The notes under the pieces: model-generated | What the model saw: only the letters and a program-made list of their open reading frames with translations | Told to the model about the DNA's origin: nothing | The model's database searches: none | Part shown: piece after piece, positions 46,633 through 57,414 of the stretch | Layout: the number at the start of each line of letters is the position of its first letter | Position numbering within the stretch: position 1 is the stretch's first letter | Translations under genes and position numbers: made by a program | Source of the DNA: Ruegeria sp. HKCCSA071 | GTDB lineage: Bacteria > Pseudomonadota > Alphaproteobacteria > Rhodobacterales > Rhodobacteraceae | Assembly (NCBI RefSeq): GCF_017872555.1 | Contig: NZ_JAEDOX010000002.1 | Coordinates: forward strand, 124,001-188,000 | DNA: 64,000 nt | Reading direction: 5' to 3'

Positions 46633-47283
46633 TTAGGACGGCGCTTTGGTCTTGCGCAGATAGGGAAAGATCGTCTCGAACGCGCCGAATTTGGCCTTGG
46701 CGTCTTCGTTCGACACTGAGGGCGGGATGATCACGTCTTCACCCGGCACCCAGTTGGCGGGTGTTGCGACACCTTTTGACGACATCTGCAACCCGTCCAG
46801 CGCGCGCAGGATTTCCGCAAAGTTGCGGCCCACGGTCATCGGATAGGTCATCGACAGTTTCAGCTGCTTGTCAGGGCCGATGATAAAGACCGACCGCACG
46901 GTGGCGCTGTCAGCCGGGGTGCGACCATCAGGCAGGTAGGCTTCGGCAGGCAGCATGTCGAAGGCTTTCGACACCGCCAGACCCTCATCAGCGATGATCG
47001 GGAACCCGGGATTGGCCTTACCGTATTCCTCGATATCCTTCTTCCACTTCTTGTGGTCTTCGACACCGTCAACCGAAACGCCGATCACCTTGGTGTTGCG
47101 CGCGGCCCATTCGTCGTTCAGCTGCGCAACGGCCGAGAATTCGGTGGTGCAGACAGGCGTGAAATCCTTGGGGTGCGAGAACAGAATGGCCCAGCTGTCG
47201 CCAATCCAGTCGTGAAACTGAATGGTGCCCTGATCTGTTTCTGCGGTGAAGTTCGGGACCGTATCGTTGATGCGCAAACCCAT
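46633..47283 (-). CDS. 1-Cys peroxiredoxin (Prx6 type)
   Basis: A 216-residue peroxiredoxin. SHPKDFTPVCTTEFSAV contains the peroxidatic Cys45, the only cysteine in the protein, so it is a 1-Cys type. GRNFAEILRALDGLQ with the conserved Arg and the Prx6-type C-terminal extension (PANWVPGEDVIIPPSVSNED) support this. It reduces hydrogen and alkyl peroxides with a thiol or glutathione donor. It is divergent from an aldehyde dehydrogenase; a perfect palindrome lies between them at 47402. Confidence 0.93.
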   Translation of the reverse strand: MGLRINDTVPNFTAETDQGTIQFHDWIGDSWAILFSHPKDFTPVCTTEFSAVAQLNDEWAARNTKVIGVSVDGVEDHKKWKKDIEEYGKANPGFPIIADEGLAVSKAFDMLPAEAYLPDGRTPADSATVRSVFIIGPDKQLKLSMTYPMTVGRNFAEILRALDGLQMSSKGVATPANWVPGEDVIIPPSVSNEDAKAKFGAFETIFPYLRKTKAPS

Positions 47284-47401
47284 GGGGTATCTCCTTTCCA
47301 GTATTAACCTGAGTCGATTGCCCGCAACCTAATCACTTTGCCCATGGGTTAAAACTTGCATCGTGGTCGCGGCCTGGAAATTCACCGGTTTCACTGGAAA
47401 A

Positions 47402-47419
47402 ATAATTTGATCAAATTAT
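47402..47419. promoter_or_regulatory. Perfect 18 bp palindrome upstream of the aldehyde dehydrogenase gene
   Basis: ATAATTTGATCAAATTAT is an exact inverted repeat with no spacer in an otherwise GC-rich genome. It sits 79 bp upstream of the aldehyde dehydrogenase start and 119 bp from the divergent peroxiredoxin start. Such sites are typical of TetR or MarR dimers, but no regulator gene is adjacent. Confidence 0.5.
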
Positions 47420-47497
47420 CTATTGCCCCCTGTTCGCTTGGGTGACAGAGTGTCGGCGAACAGCCGGATTCTAGCTGAACCGACAGGAGGGCTCAGG

Positions 47498-48937
47498 ATG
47501 ATCGAAAAGCGGAATTTCTATATCAATGGTCAATGGGTCGCGCCGTCGCAACCCAATGATTTCGAGGTCATCAACCCCTCGACCGAGGAGCCGTGCGCGG
47601 TGATCTCACTGGGTGGGCAGGCCGACACGGATGCGGCAGTTGCCGCCGCCAAGGCCGCCCTGCCGGGCTGGATGGCAACGCCGGTAGAGGCCCGCATCGC
47701 GCTGGTCGAGAAGCTGATCGACATCTACCAGACCCGCGCGGAAGATCTGGCGCAGGCCATGTCGCTGGAAATGGGCGCGCCGATTGACATGTCGCGCAGC
47801 CAGCAGGTTGGTGCAGGCACATGGCATTTGCAAAACTTCATCCGCGCGGCCAAGGCGTTTCAGTTTGAACGCCCTCTGGGGGATCACGCCCCGAATGACC
47901 GGATCATCTATGAGGCGGTTGGCGTGGCCGCATTGATCACGCCCTGGAACTGGCCGATGAACCAGGTCACGCTCAAGGTCGGTGCAGCGGCGATTGCGGG
48001 CTGCACGATGGTTCTGAAACCCTCCGAGCAAAGCCCGCTGAACGCGATGATTTTTGCCGAGATGATGGACGAGGCAGGGTTCCCGCCCGGTGTCTTCAAT
48101 CTGGTAAACGGCGATGGCGCGGGCGTTGGCTCGCAGCTGTCGGGTCATCCCGACGTAGATATGGTCAGCTTTACCGGCTCGACCCGTGCGGGTACGGCGA
48201 TTTCGAAGAACGCGGCAGAAACGCTCAAGAAAGTGCATCTGGAGCTGGGTGGCAAAGGCGCCAATGTGGTCTTTGCCGATGCCGATGAAAAGGCTGTCAA
48301 ACGCGGCGTGCTGCATATGATGAACAACACCGGCCAAAGCTGTAACGCGCCGAGCCGGATGCTGGTGCAGCGACCGATCTATGATCAGGCTGTTGAGATC
48401 GCCGCCGAGGTCGCCAGCAAGGTCACGGTGGGCAGTGCCGCAGAAGAGGGCCGCCATATCGGACCCGTCGTGAATGAGGTTCAGTGGACCAAGATTCAGG
48501 ACCTGATCCAGAAAGGTATCGACGAAGGGGCGCGGCTGGTCGCGGGCGGCACCGGACGCCCCGAGGGGCTGAACAAGGGCTATTATGTCCGCCCGACGGT
48601 CTTTGCCGATGCCAACAACCAGATGACCATCGCCCGCGAGGAAATCTTTGGCCCGGTTCTGACCATGATCCCCTTCGACACCGAGGAAGAGGCTGTCGAG
48701 ATCGCCAATGATACGCCGTATGGTCTGACCAATTATGTGCAGACGCAGGACAAGGCGCGCGCCAACCGCATGGCGCGGGTTCTGCGGTCGGGCATGGTCG
48801 AGATGAACGGCCAGTCGCGCAGCGCGGGCTCTCCGTTTGGTGGGATGAAGCAATCCGGCAACGGGCGCGAAGGTGGCGTTTGGGGGCTGGAGGACTTTCT
48901 GGAAGTCAAATCCGTCGGCGGCTGGGCGGCTGAATAA
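47498..48937 (+). CDS. NAD(P)-dependent aldehyde dehydrogenase
   Basis: 479 residues from the ATG at 47498, with AGGAGG seven bases upstream. TPWNWPMNQVTLKVGAAAIA with the transition-state Asn, FTGSTRAGTAISK, HLELGGKGANVVFADAD with the general-base Glu, and NNTGQSCNAPSRMLVQ with the catalytic Cys are complete. EEIFGPVLTMIPFD and PFGGMKQSGNGREGG also match. It oxidises an unidentified aldehyde. A strong hairpin follows at 48964. Confidence 0.92.
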   Translation: MIEKRNFYINGQWVAPSQPNDFEVINPSTEEPCAVISLGGQADTDAAVAAAKAALPGWMATPVEARIALVEKLIDIYQTRAEDLAQAMSLEMGAPIDMSRSQQVGAGTWHLQNFIRAAKAFQFERPLGDHAPNDRIIYEAVGVAALITPWNWPMNQVTLKVGAAAIAGCTMVLKPSEQSPLNAMIFAEMMDEAGFPPGVFNLVNGDGAGVGSQLSGHPDVDMVSFTGSTRAGTAISKNAAETLKKVHLELGGKGANVVFADADEKAVKRGVLHMMNNTGQSCNAPSRMLVQRPIYDQAVEIAAEVASKVTVGSAAEEGRHIGPVVNEVQWTKIQDLIQKGIDEGARLVAGGTGRPEGLNKGYYVRPTVFADANNQMTIAREEIFGPVLTMIPFDTEEEAVEIANDTPYGLTNYVQTQDKARANRMARVLRSGMVEMNGQSRSAGSPFGGMKQSGNGREGGVWGLEDFLEVKSVGGWAAE

Positions 48938-48963
48938 TACACCCAGCGCAATGCGAGATGAGA

Positions 48964-48990
48964 GGGCGAGGCAACGCGGTTGCCTCGCCC
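48964..48990. terminator. Perfect 12 bp hairpin between converging genes, putative terminator
   Basis: GGGCGAGGCAAC and GTTGCCTCGCCC pair perfectly with a three-base loop, 27 bp after the aldehyde dehydrogenase stop. There is no T-run, so termination strength is uncertain; the stem itself is exceptionally stable. Confidence 0.6.
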
Positions 48991-48998
48991 GTGTTATG

Positions 48999-49433
48999 TC
49001 AGACAGGCCGCACCACTAGCTGGGGTTCCCCGTCGGACGTATGGCGACGGGAACGACCGTCCCAACCAATCTCTCCGGTCACGCGCTGGCGATAGGCCGA
49101 GAAACTGTCGAACCGGACCACATCGACGGGCGTGTCGAACTGCAGGGTCACCCGGCGGTGCGCACCGTCCCCCAACATGGTCAGACCACGAATTTCCGCT
49201 GTGAACGGCTGGCCCAGGTAGCGACCTTCGACCCGGTCCCCCACACGCAAACGCATCCGGTTGCCCGCCATCGCGTGCAATGTGTTCCAGTCGCGCACCC
49301 CATGTTGATGAGCCACCAGTTCCAGGGCCTGACCGTGCGACAGCTGAACGCCGGTGTCGCGCAGTTTCCGTCGCAGGCGTTTGGCCTGCTCTTTCAGCTC
49401 CTCCAGCGGAGCGATGTCTTGTGACAGTGTCAT
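48999..49433 (-). CDS. Glyoxalase-related (Glyoxalase_8 type) small protein
   Basis: A 144-residue protein. LKEQAKRLRRKLRDTGVQLS, then HGQALELVAHQHGVRDWNTL, is the N-terminal block of the Glyoxalase_8/glyoxalase-superfamily-related proteins of alphaproteobacteria. The second half (RMRLRVGDRVEGRYLGQPFT) is a small beta domain with no clear catalytic residues. Function is unknown. It is convergent with the aldehyde dehydrogenase gene, separated by the hairpin. Confidence 0.7.
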   Translation of the reverse strand: MTLSQDIAPLEELKEQAKRLRRKLRDTGVQLSHGQALELVAHQHGVRDWNTLHAMAGNRMRLRVGDRVEGRYLGQPFTAEIRGLTMLGDGAHRRVTLQFDTPVDVVRFDSFSAYRQRVTGEIGWDGRSRRHTSDGEPQLVVRPV

Positions 49434-49610
49434 GTTTTGCCTCGTTTCCTTGAACGGGCGCGAGTTTAGGACGGGGTTCGCATTACCATCCGCGCGCCGG
49501 GAAAGGGCAACAGATGTTTGTTCAACCGGGTTTCACCAAAGCCAATGGCCGCGAACGGCAGGGGACCCGAACCTGCGGTGCTTTTTGGCAGCGGTCGGGT
49601 CTGCTGTCAA

Positions 49611-50462
49611 TCAGGCGTCGGCCTGTGCCGCCTCATAGGCCAGCATGGCCCGTTTGACCGGCAGACCCCAGTGATAGCCGCCCAACCCCCCGGATTTGCG
49701 CAGGGCGCGGTGACACGGGATCAGCCAGCTGACCGGGTTGCGCCCGACCGCCGTGCCCACGGCGCGCACGGCCTGTGGCGAACCCACGCGCTGCGCGATT
49801 TCGGAATAGGTCGTCACCTGCCCCGACGGGATGTGCATCAGTGCCTCCCACACTTTGATCTGCAAGGGCGAGCCGATTAGGTAGAGCGGTGTCGGCTCTG
49901 ACCGGTCGCTGGCCGTGCCGAATGCGCTGAGAACCCAGGGTCGCAGGCGCATCGGATCTTCGACATAATCCGCGTTGGGCCAGCGCGAGATCATATCCTC
50001 CATCGCCGCCTTCTCTCCGGTTTCAGCCCCGAAGGCGATGCCGCAGATGCCCTTGTCGGTGCCCATGACCAGCGCGGGGCCAAAGGGGCATTCGAACCAG
50101 CCCCAGTAGATCGTCAGACCCGCGCCCCTGCGGGCATATTCGCCGGGGCTCATGGATTCCCATTTCAGGAACAGATCATGCAGGCGGCCACTGCCGGACA
50201 GACCCACATTATGGGCGGTTTCAAGCGTGGTGAACCGTTCGCGCAGCAGCGCCTTGGCATGGCCCAGCGTCAGGTATTGCTGATACCGTTTTGGCGACAC
50301 GCCGGTCCAGCGCGAGAACAGGCGCTGGAAATGGGCCGGGCTCATGTCCATCTGGCGGGCCAACTCATCAAGGCTCAGGCCCTCGCCGCCCTGATCGATC
50401 AGCTCGATTGCCCGGCGCATGACGTTGTAGTGGTATCCGCTTTCGGGGGTCTGGACGTTCAT
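49611..50462 (-). CDS. AraC-type HTH fused to O6-methylguanine-DNA methyltransferase
   Basis: 283 residues from the ATG at 50462; the much longer open frame is a non-coding extension. Residues about 10-105 are an AraC-type double HTH (GLSLDELARQMDMSPAHFQR, LFSRWTGVSPKRYQQYLTLG). About 190-280 is the alkyltransferase domain with LIPCHRALRKSGGLGGYHWG, whose PCHR Cys accepts the alkyl group. It lacks Ada's N-terminal zinc phosphotriester domain, so it repairs O6-alkylguanine and may regulate, but cannot sense phosphotriesters like E. coli Ada. It is divergent from nth with 117 bp between starts. Confidence 0.9.
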   Translation of the reverse strand: MNVQTPESGYHYNVMRRAIELIDQGGEGLSLDELARQMDMSPAHFQRLFSRWTGVSPKRYQQYLTLGHAKALLRERFTTLETAHNVGLSGSGRLHDLFLKWESMSPGEYARRGAGLTIYWGWFECPFGPALVMGTDKGICGIAFGAETGEKAAMEDMISRWPNADYVEDPMRLRPWVLSAFGTASDRSEPTPLYLIGSPLQIKVWEALMHIPSGQVTTYSEIAQRVGSPQAVRAVGTAVGRNPVSWLIPCHRALRKSGGLGGYHWGLPVKRAMLAYEAAQADA

Positions 50463-50579
50463 GGTTGCACCTCGTTGTCTGACACAAACCATAGCGCGCG
50501 CGACACGCTGCCGCGACCCGGAACTTGCGCATTGGCTTTGGGCTTGTGTCGCGGCCCCTCGGGCGGCATTAAGGCCCGG

Positions 50580-51224
50580 ATGGCAAAGCAACTCGACTAT
50601 CATACGATCCGCGAGATCTTTACGCGCTTTCAGGAGGCCGACCCCGAACCCAAGGGTGAGCTTGAGCATGTGAATGTCTACACGCTGGTCGTGGCCGTGG
50701 CGCTGTCGGCGCAGGCAACCGATGCGGGGGTCAACAAGGCCACGCGCGAGTTGTTCAAGATCGCCGATACGCCGCAAAAGATGCTGGATCTGGGCGAAGA
50801 GGGCCTGATCGAGCATATCAAGACCATCGGCCTGTTCCGCCAGAAGGCCAAGAACGTCATCAAGCTGAGCCGTATTCTGGTCGAAGACTATGGCGGTGAA
50901 GTTCCAAATTCCCGTGCGGCGCTGCAATCGCTGCCGGGTGTCGGGCGCAAGACCGCCAACGTTGTGCTGAACATGTGGTGGCGGCAGCCGGCGCAGGCTG
51001 TGGACACGCATATCTTTCGCGTCGGCAACCGCACCGGCATCTGCCCCGGCAAGGACGTGGACGCGGTCGAGCGCGCCATCGAAGACAATATCCCCGCCGA
51101 TTTCCAACTCCATGCGCATCACTGGCTGATCCTGCATGGCCGGTACCATTGCAAGGCGCGCAAGCCGCAATGCCCGACCTGCATCATCCGTGATCTCTGT
51201 CAATTCGAGGACAAGACATTATGA
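50580..51224 (+). CDS. nth: Endonuclease III
   Basis: 214 residues from the ATG at 50580; the frame extends upstream without conservation. The HhH-GPD fold shows LQSLPGVGRKTANVVLNMWW with the catalytic Lys, AVDTHIFRVGNR with the catalytic Asp, and C-x6-C-x2-C-x5-C in CKARKPQCPTCIIRDLCQFE for the [4Fe-4S] cluster. It removes oxidised pyrimidines and nicks at AP sites. It overlaps the PfkB kinase start by 4 bp (ATGA) and is divergent from the alkyltransferase gene. Confidence 0.96.
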   Translation: MAKQLDYHTIREIFTRFQEADPEPKGELEHVNVYTLVVAVALSAQATDAGVNKATRELFKIADTPQKMLDLGEEGLIEHIKTIGLFRQKAKNVIKLSRILVEDYGGEVPNSRAALQSLPGVGRKTANVVLNMWWRQPAQAVDTHIFRVGNRTGICPGKDVDAVERAIEDNIPADFQLHAHHWLILHGRYHCKARKPQCPTCIIRDLCQFEDKTL

Positions 51225-52210
51225 AAACCTACCAGCTGACCGGTATCGGAAATGCCGTTGTGGACGTGATCTCGCAGGCCGATGACAGTTTCCTGGAACT
51301 GATGGGCATTGAAAAAGGCATCATGCAACTGATCGAGCAGGAGCGCGGCGAGCTTCTGTATGCCTCGATGGAGCGCCGGGTGCAGACGCCGGGCGGGTCC
51401 GTTGCCAACACGATTGCGGGCGCAGGTGCGCTGGGGCTGGATGCGGCCTTTATCGGGCGGGTGCATGACGACGCGCTGGGCCGGTTCTATGCGGATGCGA
51501 TGAACGAAGATGGCGTCGATTTCGTGAACCCGCCGGTTCCGGGCGGGGAATTGCCGACCTCGCGCTCGATGATCTTTGTCTCGCCCGATGGCGAGCGGTC
51601 GATGAACACCTATCTGGGCATCTCTTCGGAACTGTCGTCGCATGATGTGCCCGATGAGGTCGCCGGAAGCAGCCAGATCATGTTCCTTGAGGGCTATCTG
51701 TTTGACAAGGAAAAGGGAAAGGCCGCATTTCTTGAGGCCGCGCGCGCCTGCCACAAGGGCGGCGGCAAGACCGGGATCGCCATTTCCGACCCGTTCTGCG
51801 TGGAACGGCACCGGGTCGATTTCCTGCTGCTGATCGAGAACGAGCTGGAATTTGTCATCGGCAACGAGGCCGAGATCAAATCGCTGTTTGAAACCGACGA
51901 TCTGGAAGAGGCGCTGATCAAGACCGCCGAGATTTGCCCGCTGGTGGTTTGCACACGCTCGGGTGATGGCGTGACCGTCCTGAACGGAGGCGCACGCATC
52001 GACGTGCCGGTCAAGAAGATCGTCCCCGTAGACGCAACCGGCGCAGGCGACCAGTTCGCCGCAGGGTTCCTGTATGGAATGGCCACCGGGCGCGACTACG
52101 AGACCTGCGCCAGAATCGGGAACGTCTGCGCTCGCGAGGTCATCAGCCATATCGGCCCGAGACCCGAGGCGGATATGATCGAACTTCTGAGGAACGAAGG
52201 GCTGGTTTGA
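51221..52210 (+). CDS. PfkB-family kinase, adenosine kinase-like
   Basis: A 329-residue sugar kinase of the ribokinase/PfkB family. QTPGGSVANTIAGAGALGLD is the N-terminal PfkB block. FISDPFCVERHRVDFLLLIE and VPVDATGAGDQFAAGFLYGM, with the Asp general base in DATGAGD, form the ATP and catalytic region. MERRVQTPGGSVANT and SRSMIFVSPDGERSMNTYLG match bacterial proteins annotated as adenosine kinase. Translation is coupled to nth by an ATGA overlap. The exact substrate is unproven. Confidence 0.87.
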   Translation: MKTYQLTGIGNAVVDVISQADDSFLELMGIEKGIMQLIEQERGELLYASMERRVQTPGGSVANTIAGAGALGLDAAFIGRVHDDALGRFYADAMNEDGVDFVNPPVPGGELPTSRSMIFVSPDGERSMNTYLGISSELSSHDVPDEVAGSSQIMFLEGYLFDKEKGKAAFLEAARACHKGGGKTGIAISDPFCVERHRVDFLLLIENELEFVIGNEAEIKSLFETDDLEEALIKTAEICPLVVCTRSGDGVTVLNGGARIDVPVKKIVPVDATGAGDQFAAGFLYGMATGRDYETCARIGNVCAREVISHIGPRPEADMIELLRNEGLV

Positions 52211-52306
52211 GTCCGAAGTTACCGGAGAAAGTACTGCACCCTCCGTTCGCTTGACATGCGTCCGTCATCTGGCAAGTTAAATAGTATTATTGTGGAGGGT
52301 AATTCT

Positions 52307-52651
52307 TTGAGAAAACTTCTTGCAGGAATAGCAACAGCAATCTTGACTACAGTGACCCCGACCTTCGCTCAGGAAATTACAGCTGGTTCCCGAATTACTG
52401 TGACTTCAGACTGGCACTCACAGAACGGTGGGCCATACAGCCCAAATATCGTGTCTTGCAAATCGAACAGCGGCTTGTGCCTTCGAGACACCAATACTTC
52501 TCCTGCAAACAATCCTATGACAAAAACTAAGAGTGGCTTGCAGGTCGTCTTCAAGGATTTTGGGGTTGTCTATTTGTTCAGACCGGGTGGAAAGGGCACT
52601 TTTCACGATATGTCCGGCAAGCAGACTGGAAAATTCAAGTGGACACAGTGA
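52307..52651 (+). CDS. Small secreted protein of unknown function, TTG start
   Basis: 114 residues from TTG 52307. GGAGGG lies about 8 bases upstream, and the frame then reads a signal peptide (RKLLAGIATAILTTVTPTFA, cleaved before QEITAG). An ATG at 52256 would add 17 residues without a ribosome-binding site. The mature part holds a pair of cysteines (VSCKSNSGLCLRD) that could form a disulfide, and ends GTFHDMSGKQTGKFKW. I recognise no family. The DNA here is visibly AT-richer than nth or rppH, and the gene is an orphan between them. Confidence 0.55.
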   Translation: MRKLLAGIATAILTTVTPTFAQEITAGSRITVTSDWHSQNGGPYSPNIVSCKSNSGLCLRDTNTSPANNPMTKTKSGLQVVFKDFGVVYLFRPGGKGTFHDMSGKQTGKFKWTQ

Positions 52652-52745
52652 CGACTTGACTACTGGATGGTTCGCTCCATTGCGCAACTTTGATGAATGC
52701 CAGCTAAGTCCGCCTAGCAGATCAATCTGAAAAACATCCAAGCGA

Positions 52746-53237
52746 TCAGAATTCGCTTAGATAATCGGAAAAAGCCTCGACCACGCGCTTATACACATCG
52801 CGCTTGAAGGGCACGATTTCGGCGATCAGCCGGTCGGGCTTCTGCCATTTCCAGCGGGTAAATTCCGGGTGGTCGGTTTCGATGTTGATCTGATCGTCGG
52901 CGCCGGTGAAGCGCAGCAGGAACCATTTCTGTTCCTGCCCGCGATAGCGGCCTTTCCAGATGTGGGGCACGATGTCATGGGGCAGATCATAGGGCAGCCA
53001 GCCCTCGGTTTCGGCGATGACTTCGACCAGATCAGCCGTGACCCCGGTTTCTTCCCACAGCTCGCGCAGGGCTGCGTCGCGGGGATCTTCGCCCTTGTCC
53101 ACACCGCCCTGCGGCATTTGCCAGGCGTCCGCGTGGCGGTCGTTGCGCTGGCCCACGAAGATCTTGCCCTCGGCATTCATCAGCATCAGCCCGACGCAGG
53201 GGCGATAGGGCAGTTTGGCGATTTCTTCGGGGGTCAT
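52746..53237 (-). CDS. rppH: RNA pyrophosphohydrolase
   Basis: About 163 residues from the ATG at 53237 ([20 protein letters not shown]); starts at 53249 or 53288 are possible. The Nudix box [20 protein letters not shown] plus TGV, flanked by DAWQMPQGG and [20 protein letters not shown], matches the RppH/YgdP branch. It removes pyrophosphate from mRNA 5' ends to trigger decay. It is divergent from the fadH gene. The name follows the motif set; diadenosine tetraphosphate hydrolase is the alternative. Confidence 0.9.
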   Translation of the reverse strand: MTPEEIAKLPYRPCVGLMLMNAEGKIFVGQRNDRHADAWQMPQGGVDKGEDPRDAALRELWEETGVTADLVEVIAETEGWLPYDLPHDIVPHIWKGRYRGQEQKWFLLRFTGADDQINIETDHPEFTRWKWQKPDRLIAEIVPFKRDVYKRVVEAFSDYLSEF

Positions 53238-53302
53238 GCGCGGCCTCATCGGGTTGTTCCGCCCACCTCTAGCAATCACCGGCGCCACAGCAAAGAGGGT
53301 GA

Positions 53303-55402
<2,100 letters not shown>

Positions 55403-55422
55403 TCGCCCCGGTTTAGCGTTTC

Positions 55423-56031
55423 CTAGTCGGACAGCGCGAGTTTTGCACCCAGTGCGCCAAAGGCCGTTGCAAAACTCCGCCTGATCCACGTCATCACCGT
55501 TGGACGGCGGATCACATAGTCGCGGGCCAGTGCGGCGCAGCCCCCGTATCCGACGAAGACAACAAAGGTCATGGCCATAAAGGCCAGGGCCAGCTGGATC
55601 AGCGCACCCCCTGCGTTCGCCGTGTCGGCTGGCAGGAACTGCGGCAGAAACGCCAGAAAGAACAGCGACAACTTGGGGTTCAGCACGTTGATGAGCGTTC
55701 CGGTGACGGCAATCTTGAAACTGCTCTTCGCGATCTTGTCGGCGGTGACATCCAAGGCGCCGCCACTCCTGAGGATGCCCCACGCCATGTAGAAAAGGTA
55801 AATGACACCAAGGCATTTCACGAGCTGAAACGCCACGGCACTGGTGTGCAGCAATGCGGCAAGCCCGACGATACTGGCCACGGCAGCGGGAACGATTCCC
55901 ACTGTGCATCCGACCGCGGCGGCAACGCTGGCCCGGAAACCGCGGCCCAGGCCAACGGCCAGTGTGTAGATGACACCGGTGCCTGGCAGCAGCACGACGA
56001 TCATGGATGTGATGAAGAATTCCAGTGACAT
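55423..56031 (-). CDS. LysE/RhtB-family amino acid exporter
   Basis: A 202-residue membrane protein with about six hydrophobic segments. LLPGTGVIYTLAVGLGRGFR near residues 14-33 is the LysE/RhtB N-terminal motif, and LNPKLSLFFLAFLPQFL is the conserved central one. These proteins export amino acids or related metabolites across the inner membrane. Its substrate is not predictable. It is divergent from the LysR regulator at 56455, a pairing that suggests specific control. It is convergent with fadH with about 20 bp between stops. Confidence 0.88.
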   Translation of the reverse strand: MSLEFFITSMIVVLLPGTGVIYTLAVGLGRGFRASVAAAVGCTVGIVPAAVASIVGLAALLHTSAVAFQLVKCLGVIYLFYMAWGILRSGGALDVTADKIAKSSFKIAVTGTLINVLNPKLSLFFLAFLPQFLPADTANAGGALIQLALAFMAMTFVVFVGYGGCAALARDYVIRRPTVMTWIRRSFATAFGALGAKLALSD

Positions 56032-56454
56032 TCAAACCCCCTGCCAATGCCCGCAGGGTCGCGAACATCCGCGAAGATGTAAATAGCGATCGGTCCGGGA
56101 GCACGGATGCGGCCCGGTGTCGCCGCTGGGCGGGGTGGCGAAACTTGGCTTTGAAAAGGGTTTTCAGGGTACCGTGCCCCCGGCCAAAACACCGGGACAG
56201 GCCGACGACGATGAAAACGGATTTCCTGACCCCCTCTGTTGTCACAAAAATGCCATTCTAAGATGAACAGAAACGCGTAATTGCGCGGAAAATGCAGTAT
56301 CGCAGGCGTCGGGGCCGGTTTGGAAACCACTGTTTCTGCGTTTCTCATACGCAAACGATCCGATTCAAATCCCTGATATTATCCCATGTATGCCCCGATT
56401 CCGCCCAGATTCAGAGCGATAGTCGGGTTGGAAATCAAGATCTGGGGAACGAGA
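56032..56454. other. Long divergent intergenic region between the LysE and LysR genes
   Basis: About 420 bp with no supported reading frame. It should hold the promoters for both genes. I looked for a T-N11-A dyad, hairpins and repeats and found none I would defend. Confidence 0.5.
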
Positions 56455-57360
56455 ATGGACCGACTGACCGAAATGGAAGCCTTCGCCAATGTGGTGGACC
56501 AGGGTGGCTTCACCGATGCGGCCAAGAAGATGGGCATCTCCAAATCGGCCGTGTCCAAACACGTCTCGAGCCTCGAAGCGCGTCTGGGAGCCCGGCTGCT
56601 GAATCGCACCACGCGCAGGGTGTCGCCGACAGAAATCGGCCTGGCCTATTATGACCGCGCGCGTCGCGTTCTGAATGATGCGGGTGAAGCGGATTCGCTG
56701 GTCACATCGATGCAATCGGCCCCGTCCGGACTGCTGCGCATCAGCGTTGCCACGGATTTCGGCGTCAATCATCTGTCGCCTGTCCTGTCCGATTTCCTGG
56801 CCGTTTACCCCGACATCACCGTGAACATGGTTCTGAACAACCGCTATGTCGAACTGATTTCCGAAGGATTTGACGTGGCCGTGCGCATCGGTGAGCTGGA
56901 AGACAGCACGTTGCGCGCCCGCAAGCTGACCGAAACGGTCAAACGCATGGTCGCCGCGCCCAGCTATATCGAACGGTTCGGGCGCCCGCAGAAGATCGAC
57001 GATCTGAACGAACACAAGTTGCTGCACTATTCCAGCCAGTCGTCAGGCAATGTCTGGAAACTGACCGCACCGTCCGGTGAAAAGCGTCAGGTGCGCACCG
57101 CGGGCTGGCTGAGCGTGAATGACGGCCAGTCGCTGCTGAACGCGGCCATCTCGGGGCTGGGGATCGCGTATCTGCCCAGCTATCTTTATGCCGAAGCGTT
57201 GAAATCGGGGCGGGTTGTCGATGCCATGCCGTCCCTGCCGGACGAGGTACAGGGCATTTACGCCGTTTATCCGCCCGGCCGCTTCACACAACCCAAAGTA
57301 CGGGCCTTCATCGATTTTCTGGTCGATGCATTCGAAGACAAAAGCCCGATGGATTGGTAG
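56455..57360 (+). CDS. LysR-family transcriptional regulator
   Basis: 301 residues from the ATG at 56455 (MDRLTEMEAFANVVDQGGFT), with TGGGGAA upstream; the frame opens earlier. The HTH is MGISKSAVSKHVSSLEARLG, and the effector domain has RISVATDFGVNHLSPVLSDF and GFDVAVRIGELEDSTLRARK, typical of the large DsdC/CrgA-like subgroup that begins MDRL-x-x-M-x-x-F. It is divergent from the LysE exporter, which is its most likely target. A strong terminator follows the stop. Confidence 0.9.
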   Translation: MDRLTEMEAFANVVDQGGFTDAAKKMGISKSAVSKHVSSLEARLGARLLNRTTRRVSPTEIGLAYYDRARRVLNDAGEADSLVTSMQSAPSGLLRISVATDFGVNHLSPVLSDFLAVYPDITVNMVLNNRYVELISEGFDVAVRIGELEDSTLRARKLTETVKRMVAAPSYIERFGRPQKIDDLNEHKLLHYSSQSSGNVWKLTAPSGEKRQVRTAGWLSVNDGQSLLNAAISGLGIAYLPSYLYAEALKSGRVVDAMPSLPDEVQGIYAVYPPGRFTQPKVRAFIDFLVDAFEDKSPMDW

Positions 57361-57383
57361 TTTCTCCCTGAAGACCAACCTTT

Positions 57384-57414
57384 GGCCCGCATGTCAAAGT
57401 GCGGGCCTTTTTTT
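57384..57414 (+). terminator. Rho-independent terminator between converging LysR genes
   Basis: GGCCCGCA and TGCGGGCC form a perfect 8 bp stem with an eight-base loop followed by seven T. The minus-strand LysR gene ends at 57413. Confidence 0.88.

Noticed and set aside
50463..51203. 5' extension of the HTH/alkyltransferase frame to a 530-residue protein
   Set aside because: It runs antisense to nth, which has a complete active site; the AraC domain begins just after 50462.
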